From Streptomyces sp. ISL-36 (GTDB taxonomy: Bacteria > Actinomycetota > Actinomycetes > Streptomycetales > Streptomycetaceae): DNA of 64,000 nucleotides. Made by a program: the position numbers and the translations under genes. How positions within the stretch are numbered: the stretch's first letter is position 1; every line of letters begins with the position of its first letter. The notes under the pieces were generated by a model, which had not been told where the DNA came from, made no database searches, and was given only the letters and a program-made list of their open reading frames with translations. Positions 49,563 to 58,588 of this stretch are shown here, piece by piece. The stretch spans positions 1-64,000 of the forward strand of contig NZ_JAGGOS010000036.1 of the NCBI RefSeq assembly GCF_018614205.1, written 5' to 3'.

Positions 49563-50774
49563 TCAGCCGCCTTCCGCGCCGGAAATTTCGCGGCGGCAAG
49601 CGCTGTCGGCGCTCGCGCAGGTGAGGTCGGCGTACGCCCCCACCCCTATCGCGGCGAAGTTGTCGAGGCTGTCGGTGCCCGGCTCGAAATAGCCGGTGTG
49701 GCCGGTGGCACCGGCCGCCGAGAGGAGCCGCGCGCCGAACTCCGGCGTCACCGGGTCCGCCCCGTGTCCGACCCCGCCGACCTCCAGGTACGGCACGTCC
49801 TGGATCCAGTCGTCCGCGTCCCGCATCGCCCACACCCGGGCCTGGGTCGTCAGCTCGGCCGCGCTGTCGACCCGCATGCCGGGACTTCCGGCCACGGCCA
49901 CGTCCGTCACCCGGGCGGGCAGGCTGGGCGCGGCGACCCCGCAGAGCACCGAACCGTAGCTGTGGCAGAAGAGGCTGACGCGCGAGGTGCCGGGCAGTGC
50001 GGTGGCCATGTCGACGAGCCGTACCGCGCCGGCGGAGGCGAGGTGCCCCGTCGCGGCGTCGATGCCGACTCCGACGGGCGCGGTGTAGTCGGCCCAGGCG
50101 ATGACGGCGGTGGGCGAGCCGGGCGCGGTCCTGCGTTCGGCGGCGTAGAGCGATTCGGCCATCCCGGCGGGGGCCGAGTACTTGCGGTGGGTCTTCTGGA
50201 AGGTGAGCAGATTGGTGTCGACACCGGGCACGATCACCGAGACCCGCCCGGCCCTTTCCAGATCGCCGAGCACCTCGGCGGTCCGCCCCGTACCGCTGGG
50301 GTCGAAGGCGAGGATCTGCCGGCCGGCCCGCATCAGCGAGGCGAAGCGGTGTGCCCGGCGCAGGGCCTCGTGCCGGCCACCGGCGCTCAGCCTGACGTCG
50401 TCGACCCTGCCCCGCTCGGCGTCGAGGGCGCGGGCGAGGGAGAGCCGGTTGGCGCGGTAGCGGAGGGTGACCGGGGCGCCGTTGAGATTGCCGACGACGA
50501 AGGGGTGCGTGTCGGCGAGGGAGGCGCCCCGTTTGGGTCCGATGGAGGCGAAGAACGCGGCGATCGTACGGGCTGGGGCGGCCGGGTCGGGCAGCGCCCG
50601 GTCACCGATCCTGCCGTGGGCCCAGGAGGCGAGTGCGGCCTCTCTGGGCTCCGCCGACCCGTGCTGATGCCGGATCGTCGTCCAGCCGGTGGTGGCCAGG
50701 AGCACGAACACCACGGCCAGCGCGAGCAGCATGCGCCAGAGGGCGAGGGTGGGGGAGGAGTCGAAGGAAGTCAC
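49563..50774 (-). CDS. Membrane-anchored DUF1023 alpha/beta hydrolase, copy 2
   Basis: 403 residues. An uncleaved N-terminal membrane segment (LALWRMLLALAVVFVLLATTGW) precedes the same hydrolase fold as copy 1. LFCHSYGSVLCGVAAP, VIAWADYTAPVGVGIDAATG, VAGSPGMRVDSAAEL and VGGVGHGADPVTPEFG line up directly, with longer loops (about 75 extra residues). It is separated from copy 1 by the two-component and DUF4429 genes. Divergence between copies suggests different substrates or locations (anchored versus secreted). Confidence 0.87.
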   Translation of the reverse strand: MTSFDSSPTLALWRMLLALAVVFVLLATTGWTTIRHQHGSAEPREAALASWAHGRIGDRALPDPAAPARTIAAFFASIGPKRGASLADTHPFVVGNLNGAPVTLRYRANRLSLARALDAERGRVDDVRLSAGGRHEALRRAHRFASLMRAGRQILAFDPSGTGRTAEVLGDLERAGRVSVIVPGVDTNLLTFQKTHRKYSAPAGMAESLYAAERRTAPGSPTAVIAWADYTAPVGVGIDAATGHLASAGAVRLVDMATALPGTSRVSLFCHSYGSVLCGVAAPSLPARVTDVAVAGSPGMRVDSAAELTTQARVWAMRDADDWIQDVPYLEVGGVGHGADPVTPEFGARLLSAAGATGHTGYFEPGTDSLDNFAAIGVGAYADLTCASADSACRREISGAEGG

Positions 50775-50915
50775 TGCGCGCCACCCTAGGAGACGCGGAG
50801 GGGCCCGCGTGCGACCGAGTGAGGTGGATCACGGAGAGAGGCGGGGTGCGGTGACGCTCCGTATGCCCTGGCGTACGCCTCGCGCCCGACGTCGACCGCC
50901 GAACGGGCTCCGTGC

Positions 50916-51030
50916 GCGGGCTCGTACGGGATCCCCTCGCGCGGGCTCGTACGGGATCCACTCGTGCGGGCTCGTACGGGATCCCCTCGTGCGGGCTCGT
51001 GCGGGATCCCCTCGTGCGGGCTCCGGCGGG
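50916..51030. repeat. 25-bp tandem repeat array, four full copies plus one partial
   Basis: Units start at 50916, 50941, 50966, 50991 and 51016, exactly 25 bases apart. Each begins GCGGGCTCGT and contains GCGGGATCC or ACGGGATCC; copies differ at one to three bases and the fifth decays after GCGGGCTC. It fills the gap between the TetR stop (51043) and the DUF1023 copy 2 start, so it lies in the leader or promoter of that hydrolase gene. The unit length is not a multiple of three and no reading frame is conserved. Confidence 0.97.
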
Positions 51031-51042
51031 TCCGTGGCGCCG

Positions 51043-51672
51043 TCAGTTCCGCCAGTCCGGTTCGAGGGCCGGGCCCAGGTGGTCCAGGTACCGCTCGGTC
51101 AGCGCGCGGATCGCCTCTAGGGTCGGGTCCGTGCCCCGGCCCCAGAGCTGGCCGGTCACCCGCATGACTCCGCTGAACGCCGCCACCGCGATCCGGGGGC
51201 GCGGGTCCTCGTCCACGTCCAGGCCCTCGCGCTCGGCGATCAGCCGGGCGATGGCCTCCTCCATCTCGGTCGAGCGGCGCAGATGGACGGCGAGCAGCGC
51301 CGGCGTCGACTCGATCATCTGGAAGGTCCGCAGGTACAGCTCGACGGGCACGACCTCCATGATCGCCTCGCCGATGGTGTCCCAGGAGGCGAGCACGGCG
51401 TTGCGCATCGCGTCGAGCGGGCCCTCCTCGGCGGGGCGCTCCGTCAGTGCCTGGACGAAGCGCTCCTCCACCATCTGCTGGACGGCGAAGGCGACCTCCT
51501 CCTTGGAGGAGAAGTAGCGGAAGAAGGTGCGCTGGGAGACCTCGACCGCGTCGGCGATCTCGTCGACGGTCGTCCGCTCGTACCCCTGAGTGGTGAACAG
51601 CTCGAGGGCCACCCGCAGCAGCGCGTCCCGGGTCCGCTGCTTCTTCCGTTCCCGCAGACCGGAAACCGTCAC
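51043..51672 (-). CDS. TetR-family transcriptional regulator
   Basis: 209 residues. The DNA-binding domain is TRDALLRVALELFTTQGYERTTVDEIADAVEVSQRTFFRYFSSKEEV (residues about 15-60), followed by a helical ligand domain. GTG 51672 follows AGAAGG. Divergent from a 14-TM drug exporter across 126 bases containing a palindrome in the exporter promoter; it is the obvious repressor of that pump. Confidence 0.93.
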   Translation of the reverse strand: MTVSGLRERKKQRTRDALLRVALELFTTQGYERTTVDEIADAVEVSQRTFFRYFSSKEEVAFAVQQMVEERFVQALTERPAEEGPLDAMRNAVLASWDTIGEAIMEVVPVELYLRTFQMIESTPALLAVHLRRSTEMEEAIARLIAEREGLDVDEDPRPRIAVAAFSGVMRVTGQLWGRGTDPTLEAIRALTERYLDHLGPALEPDWRN

Positions 51673-51769
51673 CTCATGGCCTTCTTTCCGCCTCTTTCTC
51701 ACGCTTGGTGGCTTTCAGCGTACCTGTGAGCTACGTGACAGTTACCGACGTGTGAATTGCTTTGTCAAT

Positions 51770-51784
51770 TGTCAGCGACTGACA
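51770..51784. promoter_or_regulatory. Candidate TetR operator within the exporter promoter
   Basis: TGTCAG-CGA-CTGACA is a perfect 6-bp dyad. It lies inside the 18-base spacer between TTGTCA (51762-51767) and TAGCCT (51786-51791). The exporter ATG follows the -10 by seven bases, so the transcript is probably leaderless and occupied DNA would block polymerase directly. Confidence 0.7.
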
Positions 51785-51798
51785 CTAGCCTCTTCCGT

Positions 51799-53421
51799 AT
51801 GACTAGTCAGACCACCATGGAAAAGGCCCCGCAGGGTCAGGGGGGTGCCGAGGGTCCCGCGTCGACTCCGGCGAAGGGACTGCGAGGCCACCCCTGGCTG
51901 ACTCTGATCGCCGTGGCCGTCGGCGTGATGATGGTCGCGCTCGACGGCACGATCGTCGCCATCGCCAACCCCGCCATCCAGGCGGACCTCGGTGCTTCGC
52001 TCGCCCAAGTCCAGTGGATCACCAACGGTTACCTCCTCGCGCTCGCCGTCGCCCTCATCACGGCCGGCAAGCTGGGTGACCGCTTCGGCCACCGCCAGAC
52101 CTTCCTCATCGGCATCGCGGGCTTCGCCGCCGCCTCCGGCGCGATCGGCCTCTCCGACTCGATCGGTCTGGTGATCGGCTTCCGCGTCCTCCAGGGCCTC
52201 TTCGGCGCCCTGCTGATGCCGGCCGCGCTCGGCCTGCTGCGCGCCACCTTCCCTGCCGAGAAGCTCAACATGGCCATCGGCATCTGGGGCATGGTCATCG
52301 GCGCCTCCACCGCGGGCGGTCCGATCGTCGGCGGTCTGCTCGTCGAGCACGTCAGCTGGCAGTCCGTCTTCTTCGTCAACGTGCCCGTCGGCGTGATCGC
52401 GCTCGCCCTCGGTCTGGTGATCCTCAGGGACCACCGCGCCGAGAACGCCCCGCGCTCCTTCGACATCCTCGGCATCCTGCTGCTCTCCGCGGCGATGGGG
52501 TCCCTCATCTGGGGCATCATCAAGGCTGGCGAGTCCTGGGGCTGGGCGAGCGGCAACACCTGGGGCTTCCTGGGCGGCGCGATCCTCCTCTTCGGCCTCT
52601 TCGCCTTCTGGGAGACCAAGGTCAAGGAGCCGCTCATCCCGCTGGCGATGTTCCGCTCCGTCCCGCTCTCGGCCGGCGTGGTGCTGATGGTCCTGATGGC
52701 CTTCGCCTTCATGGGCGGCCTGTTCTTCGTGACCTTCTACCTGCAGGGCGTCAAGGGGCTGAGCCCGGTCGACAGCGGTCTGCACCTGCTGCCGCTGACC
52801 GCGATGATGATCGTCTCCTCGCCGCTGGCCGGTGCGCTCATCACCAAGTTCGGCCCGCGTATCCCGCTCGTCGGCGGCATGGTGTGCACCGCGGTCGCGA
52901 TGTTCGGCATGATCACCCTCACCGAGGGGACCGGCACGTTCGCCATGTCCCTCTGGTTCGCGCTCCTCGGCCTGGGCCTCGCCCCGGTCATGGTCGGCGC
53001 CACCGAGGTCATCGTCGGCAACGCCCCGCTGGAGCTCTCCGGCGTGGCCGGCGGTCTGCAGCAGGCCGCGATGCAGGTCGGTGGAGCGCTCGGTACGGCC
53101 GTGCTCGGCGCGGTCATGTCGTCCAAGGTCTCCAGCGCCTTCGAGCAGAACTGGAAGGACGCGGGCATCCCCGTCCCGGCCGACCCCCGGCTGGAGCAGG
53201 CCGCCGAATTCGGCATGGTCCCGCCGGAGCTGGCCGCGGCGCCCGGTATGACCCCCGACCTGTTCGACAAGATCGGCGGTGTCATCCACGACACCTTCCT
53301 GGACGGCATGGGCCTCGCCTTCACCGTCGCCGGTGTCGTCGCCGCCGTCGCCGCCCTGGTCGCCACGCTCACCAAGCGCGGCGAGAACGCGGAGGCCGGT
53401 GCGGGCGGCGCCCACATCTGA
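51799..53421 (+). CDS. MFS multidrug exporter, DHA2 (EmrB/QacA) family
   Basis: 540 residues with 14 predicted membrane segments. Motif C-like GMVIGASTAGGPIVGGLLVEHVSWQSVFFVNVP and the antiporter-type LALAVALITAGKLGDRFGHRQT near TM2-3 place it in DHA2, proton-driven drug or metabolite exporters. It starts at ATG 51799. Divergent tetR suggests inducible resistance or export; no biosynthetic genes are adjacent. A strong hairpin ends the unit. Confidence 0.93.
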   Translation: MTSQTTMEKAPQGQGGAEGPASTPAKGLRGHPWLTLIAVAVGVMMVALDGTIVAIANPAIQADLGASLAQVQWITNGYLLALAVALITAGKLGDRFGHRQTFLIGIAGFAAASGAIGLSDSIGLVIGFRVLQGLFGALLMPAALGLLRATFPAEKLNMAIGIWGMVIGASTAGGPIVGGLLVEHVSWQSVFFVNVPVGVIALALGLVILRDHRAENAPRSFDILGILLLSAAMGSLIWGIIKAGESWGWASGNTWGFLGGAILLFGLFAFWETKVKEPLIPLAMFRSVPLSAGVVLMVLMAFAFMGGLFFVTFYLQGVKGLSPVDSGLHLLPLTAMMIVSSPLAGALITKFGPRIPLVGGMVCTAVAMFGMITLTEGTGTFAMSLWFALLGLGLAPVMVGATEVIVGNAPLELSGVAGGLQQAAMQVGGALGTAVLGAVMSSKVSSAFEQNWKDAGIPVPADPRLEQAAEFGMVPPELAAAPGMTPDLFDKIGGVIHDTFLDGMGLAFTVAGVVAAVAALVATLTKRGENAEAGAGGAHI

Positions 53422-53476
53422 CGCGACGACCGACGCGCCCACGCGACACCCGTTGACGCGTCAACGGAGCGTGACC

Positions 53477-53510
53477 GACAGCCCCGCCGGACCCGTCCGG
53501 CGGGGCTGTC
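53477..53510 (+). terminator. Terminator after the DHA2 exporter
   Basis: A perfect 15-bp stem (53477-53491 and 53496-53510, arm GACAGCCCCGCCGGA) with a CCCG tetraloop. The tail is ACCTATTC without a U-run. Confidence 0.78.
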
Positions 53511-53609
53511 ACCTATTCGGGTGAACAGGCCTGGACCCCCTTCCCAACGGCACGTCGCCTCCGTCAGAGTTTTGGTTACAGAGAGTGACGAAAACGGGGG
53601 TTCATCGAC

Positions 53610-54005
53610 ATGCGTACGAAGACTGTTCCCACTGCCGCCCTGGCGGCCACCCTGCTCACCGGCCTGTTCAGCGGCCTGCTCACCGCCCTGCCGGCGACGG
53701 CCGCCGCCGCCCCGGCGCCCAGCCTCGGTGCCTGCGCGCCCGGCCAGCTCTGCCTCTGGCCGAAGGCCGACTTCAAGGGCAAGGCGCAGCGGTACGAACT
53801 CGCCGACACGGACGTCGAGAGCTGTGTCGCGCTCCCCGCCGGCACCACGGCCCAGGCCCTCGCCAACCGGACCGGACGGCCCGTCACCGCGTACCAGTCG
53901 CCGGAGTGCGCGGAGACCGGGGAGTTCGAGACCTACCCGGGCCGGGGGACGTGGGCACCCCAGACGCCGTACCAGATCAGAGCCTTCAAGATCTGGGAGA
54001 GGTGA
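53610..54005 (+). CDS. Secreted peptidase-inhibitor family I36-like protein
   Basis: 131 residues. A signal peptide (AALAATLLTGLFSGLLTALPATAAAA) precedes a beta/gamma-crystallin-like domain with CAPGQLCLWPKADFKGKAQRYEL and Cys residues near 42, 48, 72 and 100, typical of I36 (SMI-type) inhibitors of metallopeptidases. ATG 53610. Its last 20 bases overlap, tail to tail, the end of the channel gene on the other strand. Confidence 0.87.
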   Translation: MRTKTVPTAALAATLLTGLFSGLLTALPATAAAAPAPSLGACAPGQLCLWPKADFKGKAQRYELADTDVESCVALPAGTTAQALANRTGRPVTAYQSPECAETGEFETYPGRGTWAPQTPYQIRAFKIWER

Positions 54006-54756
54006 CGGACTCCTCCTGCTCGGGGACGGCGGGGGGCGCCGAGAGCCGCGCCACCTCCGACCGGAGCTCCTTCACCTCGCGCATCAGCGCCTCGAGGAGC
54101 TCCGTCTGCCGGCGCTCCGCCTCGTCGTCCCGTTCGAAGCGGGAGATGAACCAGGCGGCGATGTTGGCGGTGACCACACCGAGCAGCGCGATCCCCGAGA
54201 GCATCAGTCCCACCGCGAGGACGCGGCCGAGTCCCGTGGTCGGGGCGTGGTCGCCGTACCCCACGGTCGTCATCGTGGTGAACGACCACCACACGGCGTC
54301 GCCGAGCGTCTTGATGTTCCCGTTCGGGGCGTTCCGCTCCACGTGCAGCACGGCCAGCGAGCCGAACATCAGCAGCCCGACCACCGCGCCCGCCACATAC
54401 GTGGTGAGCGTTATCTGCGGGGCCATCCGCGCCCGCCGGCCCACGAGGAGGAGAGTGGACACCAGCCGGAGCAGCCGCAGCGGCTGGACCAACGGCAGCA
54501 GAACGGCCAGCAGGTCCAGCGGATGGCTGCGCACGAAGAGCCACTTGCCGGGCGCCAGCACCAGCCGTACCGCGTAGTCCAGGGCGAACGCACCCCACAC
54601 CAGCCACTCGACCTGGGTGCACAGCCGGTGCACCCAGGCGTCCGCGTCGGGCGCGACGATCGGCACGGCGTAGGCGATGCCGAACACCACGGCGAGGCCC
54701 AGCAGCGGTGTCTGGGTGTGCGCTTCCCAGCGCAGCTGCGGGGTGCGTTCCTTCAT
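53986..54756 (-). CDS. Potassium channel family protein (6-TM, single pore)
   Basis: About 256 residues. Six helices with a voltage-sensor-like S1-S4 (LLRLVSTLLLVGRRARM is basic S4-like). The pore loop contains the K+ selectivity filter TTVGYGD, followed by LGVVTANIAAWFISRFERDDE and a short coiled coil (TELLEALMREVKELRSEVARL). The arrangement is KvAP/Kch-like. Start taken as ATG 54756; ATG 54774 and 54765 are in frame. Antisense overlap of 20 bp with the I36 gene. Confidence 0.88.
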   Translation of the reverse strand: MKERTPQLRWEAHTQTPLLGLAVVFGIAYAVPIVAPDADAWVHRLCTQVEWLVWGAFALDYAVRLVLAPGKWLFVRSHPLDLLAVLLPLVQPLRLLRLVSTLLLVGRRARMAPQITLTTYVAGAVVGLLMFGSLAVLHVERNAPNGNIKTLGDAVWWSFTTMTTVGYGDHAPTTGLGRVLAVGLMLSGIALLGVVTANIAAWFISRFERDDEAERRQTELLEALMREVKELRSEVARLSAPPAVPEQEESVTSPRS

Positions 54757-54778
54757 GGCAGGCATCGTAGGCAACGCC

Positions 54779-54813
54779 GAGGGGCGGCGGGACCACTGGT
54801 CCCACCGCCCCTC
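54779..54813 (-). terminator. Terminator after aceE
   Basis: A two-part stem, GAGGGGCGG/CCGCCCCTC and GGGACC/GGTCCC, separated by one C-A mismatch, with loop ACT (54779-54813). It lies 50 bases past the aceE stop, just ahead of the channel gene. Confidence 0.72.
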
Positions 54814-54864
54814 ACCAGCCGGAATGCCGTACGGCTGCGACCGCGGCCGGCCGCAGTCGTGGCG

Positions 54865-57597
54865 CTACGCGTCGCCGCCCGCGGCGCCCGGGTCCGCCGC
54901 CGCCACGTCGAGCAGCTGGTAGCGGTCCACGGCCTGCTTCAGGACCGACCGGTCGACCTTGCCGTCACGAGCCAGCTCGGTGAGGACGGCCAGGACGATC
55001 GACTGGGCGTCGATGTGGAAGTAGCGGCGGGCCGCACCGCGCGTGTCCGCGAAGCCGAAGCCGTCCGCGCCCAGCGAGGTGTAGGCGCCCGGCACCCAGC
55101 GGGAGATCTGGTCCGGAACCGAGCGCATCCAGTCGGAGACCGCCACGAACGGGCCTTCGGCGCCGGAGAGCTTCCGCGTCACGTACGGGACGCGCTGCTC
55201 CTCGTCCGGGTGGAGCAGGTTGTGCCGGTCGACCTCCACGGCCTCGCGGCGCAGCTCGTTCCACGACGTCGCCGACCAGACGTCGGCGCGTACGTTCCAC
55301 TCCTCGGCGAGGATCCGCTGCGCCTCGACCGCCCACGGCACCGCGACGCCCGACGCCATGATCTGCGCGGGGATCGCACCGGCCTCGCCGCTCTTGAAGC
55401 GGTGGATGCCCTTGAGGATGCCCTCGACGTCCACGTCGGCGGGCTCCGCCGGGTGCTGGATCGGCTCGTTGTAGACGGTCAGGTAGTAGAAGACGTCCTC
55501 GGCGTCGGGGCCGTACATCCTCTTCAGGCCGTCCTGGACGATGTGCGCGATCTCGAAGCCGAACGCCGGGTCGTAGGCGATACAGCCGGGGTTCGTCGAG
55601 GCGAGCAGCTGCGAGTGGCCGTCCGCGTGCTGGAGGCCCTCACCGGTCAGCGTCGTACGGCCGGCGGTCGCGCCGAGCACGAAGCCGCGCGCGAGCTGGT
55701 CGGCCATCTGCCAGAACTGGTCGCCGGTCCGCTGGAAACCGAACATCGAGTAGAAGACGTAGACCGGGATGAGCGGCTCGCCGTGCGTGGCGTACGCCGA
55801 ACCGGCGGCGATCAGCGAGGCGGTGCAGCCGGCCTCCGAGATGCCGTCGTGCAGCATCTGGCCGGTCGGGGACTCCTTGTACGCGAGCAGCAGTTCGCGG
55901 TCCACGGCCTCGTACTGCTGGCCCAGCGGGTTGTAGATCTTGGCGCTCGGGAAGAAGGCGTCCATGCCGAACGTGCGGTACTCGTCGGGGGCGATCAGCA
56001 CGAAGCGCTTGCCGATCTCCTTGTCCCGCATGAGGTCCTTGAGGATGCGGACGAAGGCCATCGTGGTCGCGATGGACTGCTGGCCCGAGCCCTTCCTGGC
56101 CGCCGCGTAGGTCTTCTCCTCGGGGAGAGGCAGCGGCTTCGCCCGCACGACACGGGTCGGTACGTACCCGCCGAGCGCCTTGCGGCGGTCGTGCATGTAC
56201 TGGATCTCCTCCGAGTCGCGACCCGGGTGGTAGTACGGCGGGTAGCCCTCGTCCAGCTGCTTGTCCGTGATCGGGATGTGCAGCCGGTCGCGGAAGCGCT
56301 TGAGGTCGTCGACCGTCAGCTTCTTCATCTGGTGGGTCGCGTTGCGGCCCTCGAAGTTGGGGCCGAGCGTCCAGCCCTTGACCGTCTGCGCGAGCACCAC
56401 CGTCGGCTGGCCCTTGTGGGCCTTGGCCGCCGCGAAGGCCGCGTAGACCTTCTTGTGGTCGTGGCCGCCGCGGCCCAGATGGAGGATCTGCTCGTCGGTC
56501 ATGTTCTCGACCATCGAGCGCAGCCGGTGGTCGTCGCCGAAGAAGTGCTCGCGGATGTAGGCGCCGGTCTCCGTCGCGTACGTCTGGAACTGTCCGTCCG
56601 GCGTCGTGTTCAGCTTGTTGACCAGGATGCCGTCGCGGTCCTGGGCCAGCAGCGGGTCCCAGGAGCGGTCCCAGACCAGCTTGATGACGTTCCAGCCGGC
56701 CCCGCGGAACTGCGACTCCAGCTCCTGGATGATCTTGCCGTTGCCGCGCACCGGGCCGTCGAGCCGCTGCAGATTGCAGTTGACGACGAAGGTCAGGTTG
56801 TCCAGACCCTCACGGGCGGCGATGGAGAGCTGGCCGAGCGACTCCGGCTCGTCCATCTCGCCGTCGCCGAGGAACGCCCAGACGTGCGACTTGGAGGTGT
56901 CGGCGATGCCGCGCGCCTCCATGTAACGGTTCATCCGGGCCTGGTAGATCGCACCGAGCGGGCCGAGGCCCATCGAGACGGTCGGGAACTCCCAGAAGTC
57001 CGGCATCAGCCGCGGGTGCGGGTACGAGGACAGCCCGTTGGGGAACTTCGACTTCTCCTGGCGGAAGGCGTCGAGCTGCGCCTCGTTCAGCCGGTCGAGC
57101 AGATACGCGCGGGCGTAGATGCCGGGCGAGGCGTGGCCCTGGAAGAAGATCTGGTCGCCGCCGTCGCCCTCGTCCTTGCCCCGGAAGAAGTGGTTGAAGC
57201 CGACGTCGTACAGCGAGGCGGAGGAGGCGAAGGTGGCGATGTGGCCGCCGACCCCGATGCCCGGGCGCTGCGCGCGCGAGACCATCACGGCCGCGTTCCA
57301 GCGGGTCGCGTTGAGGACCTTGCGCTCGATCTCCTCGTTGCCGGGGAAGAACGGCTCGTCCTTGGTCGCGATGGTGTTGACGTAGTCCGTGCTGCGCATC
57401 TCGGGCACGGCCACGCGCTTCTCGCGGGCCCGCTCGATCAGGCGGAGCATCAGGTAGCGGGCCCGCTCACGGCCCCGCTCGTCGACGGCGGCGTCGAGGG
57501 AGTCGAGCCATTCCTGGGTCTCCTCCGGATCGAAGTCCGGGACCTGGCTGGGAAGGCCGCCAATGATGATCGGGTTGCGATCGGATCCGGAAGCCAC
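54865..57597 (-). CDS. aceE: Pyruvate dehydrogenase E1 component, homodimeric
   Basis: 910 residues, AceE-type single-chain E1 using thiamine diphosphate to decarboxylate pyruvate and acetylate the lipoyl group of E2. The ThDP motif is [18 protein letters not shown]...FVVNCN (residues about 230-265). Also present are [36 protein letters not shown] and C-terminal [25 protein letters not shown] 57597 follows GAAGGA. E2 and E3 genes are elsewhere. The 410-base upstream gap is shared with the divergent DUF3052 gene. Confidence 0.96.
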   Translation of the reverse strand: MASGSDRNPIIIGGLPSQVPDFDPEETQEWLDSLDAAVDERGRERARYLMLRLIERAREKRVAVPEMRSTDYVNTIATKDEPFFPGNEEIERKVLNATRWNAAVMVSRAQRPGIGVGGHIATFASSASLYDVGFNHFFRGKDEGDGGDQIFFQGHASPGIYARAYLLDRLNEAQLDAFRQEKSKFPNGLSSYPHPRLMPDFWEFPTVSMGLGPLGAIYQARMNRYMEARGIADTSKSHVWAFLGDGEMDEPESLGQLSIAAREGLDNLTFVVNCNLQRLDGPVRGNGKIIQELESQFRGAGWNVIKLVWDRSWDPLLAQDRDGILVNKLNTTPDGQFQTYATETGAYIREHFFGDDHRLRSMVENMTDEQILHLGRGGHDHKKVYAAFAAAKAHKGQPTVVLAQTVKGWTLGPNFEGRNATHQMKKLTVDDLKRFRDRLHIPITDKQLDEGYPPYYHPGRDSEEIQYMHDRRKALGGYVPTRVVRAKPLPLPEEKTYAAARKGSGQQSIATTMAFVRILKDLMRDKEIGKRFVLIAPDEYRTFGMDAFFPSAKIYNPLGQQYEAVDRELLLAYKESPTGQMLHDGISEAGCTASLIAAGSAYATHGEPLIPVYVFYSMFGFQRTGDQFWQMADQLARGFVLGATAGRTTLTGEGLQHADGHSQLLASTNPGCIAYDPAFGFEIAHIVQDGLKRMYGPDAEDVFYYLTVYNEPIQHPAEPADVDVEGILKGIHRFKSGEAGAIPAQIMASGVAVPWAVEAQRILAEEWNVRADVWSATSWNELRREAVEVDRHNLLHPDEEQRVPYVTRKLSGAEGPFVAVSDWMRSVPDQISRWVPGAYTSLGADGFGFADTRGAARRYFHIDAQSIVLAVLTELARDGKVDRSVLKQAVDRYQLLDVAAADPGAAGGDA

Positions 57598-58007
57598 GCT
57601 GTTCCTTCGCTGTTCGGTGGAGCTTCGGTGGAGCCCACGGGAGGCCGGGACGTCCATCGTGTACCCCGTCGGTGTCAAACGTCATCTCTACCGAGGGGTA
57701 ACCCCCACTGGGTGCCTGGTTGGGTCAAATCGCAACCTTACGCGCAACCCGCGCATGCGTTTCGTCCGCGCGTTCGGCAGACTGAAACCGCGGAAGACCA
57801 CAAAGCGGTACGAAGCGTGTGCCGTCCCTCACGGAACGGAGTGGAGGCGGCCCGGAAGTTTCGGCGAGACGGCCCCAAACGTCACCGTTTCGGCGGTCTC
57901 GACGGCCGGGTACTTGCGCGATCCGCCCAGCCCGTGTGGACTACGGCCAGCGCCGCGCGTACGCGCGTGGCCGAAGCATTTTCCGATACATGATCAGGAG
58001 GCAAGCC
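57598..58007. other. 410-bp divergent intergenic region, aceE and DUF3052
   Basis: No gene is supported here, although frames stay open across it. It holds AT-richer stretches next to each start (near 57660-57740 and 57970-57990), the palindrome GCGCGTACGCGC near 57955, and a pairable GAGAC/GTCTC segment flanked by two copies of GTTTCGGCG between about 57860 and 57910. Both promoters and possible control sites for central carbon flux must lie here. Confidence 0.6.
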
Positions 58008-58430
58008 GTGAGCGCGACCGCGGACCACGCGGAGGAGCGGACCAACCCGGCAGCGAGGCTGGGGTTCGAGCCCGGACAGGTGGTCCAGGAGATCGGTTAC
58101 GACGACGACGTCGATTTCGATCTCCGCGAAGGCATCGAGTCCATCATCGGGTCGGACCTCGCTGACGAGGACTACGACGACGTCGCCGACGCCGTCGTGC
58201 TCTGGTTCCGCGACGAGGACGGAGACCTGACGGACTCCCTGGTCGATGCCATTGGCCTGCTGGAGGACGGCGGAGTCGTATGGCTGCTGACGCCCAAGAC
58301 GGGCCGTGACGGCTACGTCGAGCCGAGCGACATCAGCGATGCCGCGCAGACTGCCGGCTTCTCCCAGACCAAGAGCATCAGCGTGGCGAAGGACTGGTCG
58401 GGCAGCCGACTGGTAGCACCCAAGCGCTGA
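58008..58430 (+). CDS. DUF3052 family protein
   Basis: 140 residues, acidic and soluble, conserved in actinobacteria; function unknown. It contains ARLGFEPGQVVQEIGYDDDVDFDLREGIES and DEDGDLTDSLVDAIGLLEDGG and ends SVAKDWSGSRLVAPKR. Start GTG 58008 follows CAGGAGGCAAGCC; the open frame upstream to 57819 is in the promoter region. Divergent from aceE. Followed by a strong terminator. Confidence 0.88.
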   Translation: MSATADHAEERTNPAARLGFEPGQVVQEIGYDDDVDFDLREGIESIIGSDLADEDYDDVADAVVLWFRDEDGDLTDSLVDAIGLLEDGGVVWLLTPKTGRDGYVEPSDISDAAQTAGFSQTKSISVAKDWSGSRLVAPKR

Positions 58431-58445
58431 TCCCCCAAGCAGCAG

Positions 58446-58476
58446 GAGCCCCCGCCGACCTGGTCGGCGGGGGCTC
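58446..58476 (+). terminator. Terminator after DUF3052
   Basis: GAGCCCCCGCCGACC and its complement (58446-58460 and 58462-58476) fold into a 13-14-bp stem with a small loop, followed by TGTGCG. Confidence 0.8.
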
Positions 58477-58588
58477 TGTGCGTGGAGCCGGGGCTCTTGC
58501 GCCGAGCCCGAGGGGCGAGCCCTAAGCTGACTGTCACCTGTTCGGTCCAGCGCAGGTCCACAAGGTCAAACGGAAGGGACGCGCACGC

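Noticed and set aside
50916..51030. 25-bp repeat array considered as CRISPR
   Set aside because: Units abut directly with no unique spacers, and no cas genes are present anywhere in the window.
50912..51517. Open frames across the 25-bp repeats (SCGLVRD-like repeats)
   Set aside because: Unit length is not divisible by three, so the repeats read differently in each copy, and the frame runs antisense into the TetR gene.
53521..57993. 1,490-codon open plus-strand frame
   Set aside because: It is the shadow of the channel gene and aceE on the other strand; composition is Arg/Val/Asp-repetitive and it has no ribosome site or recognisable domain.
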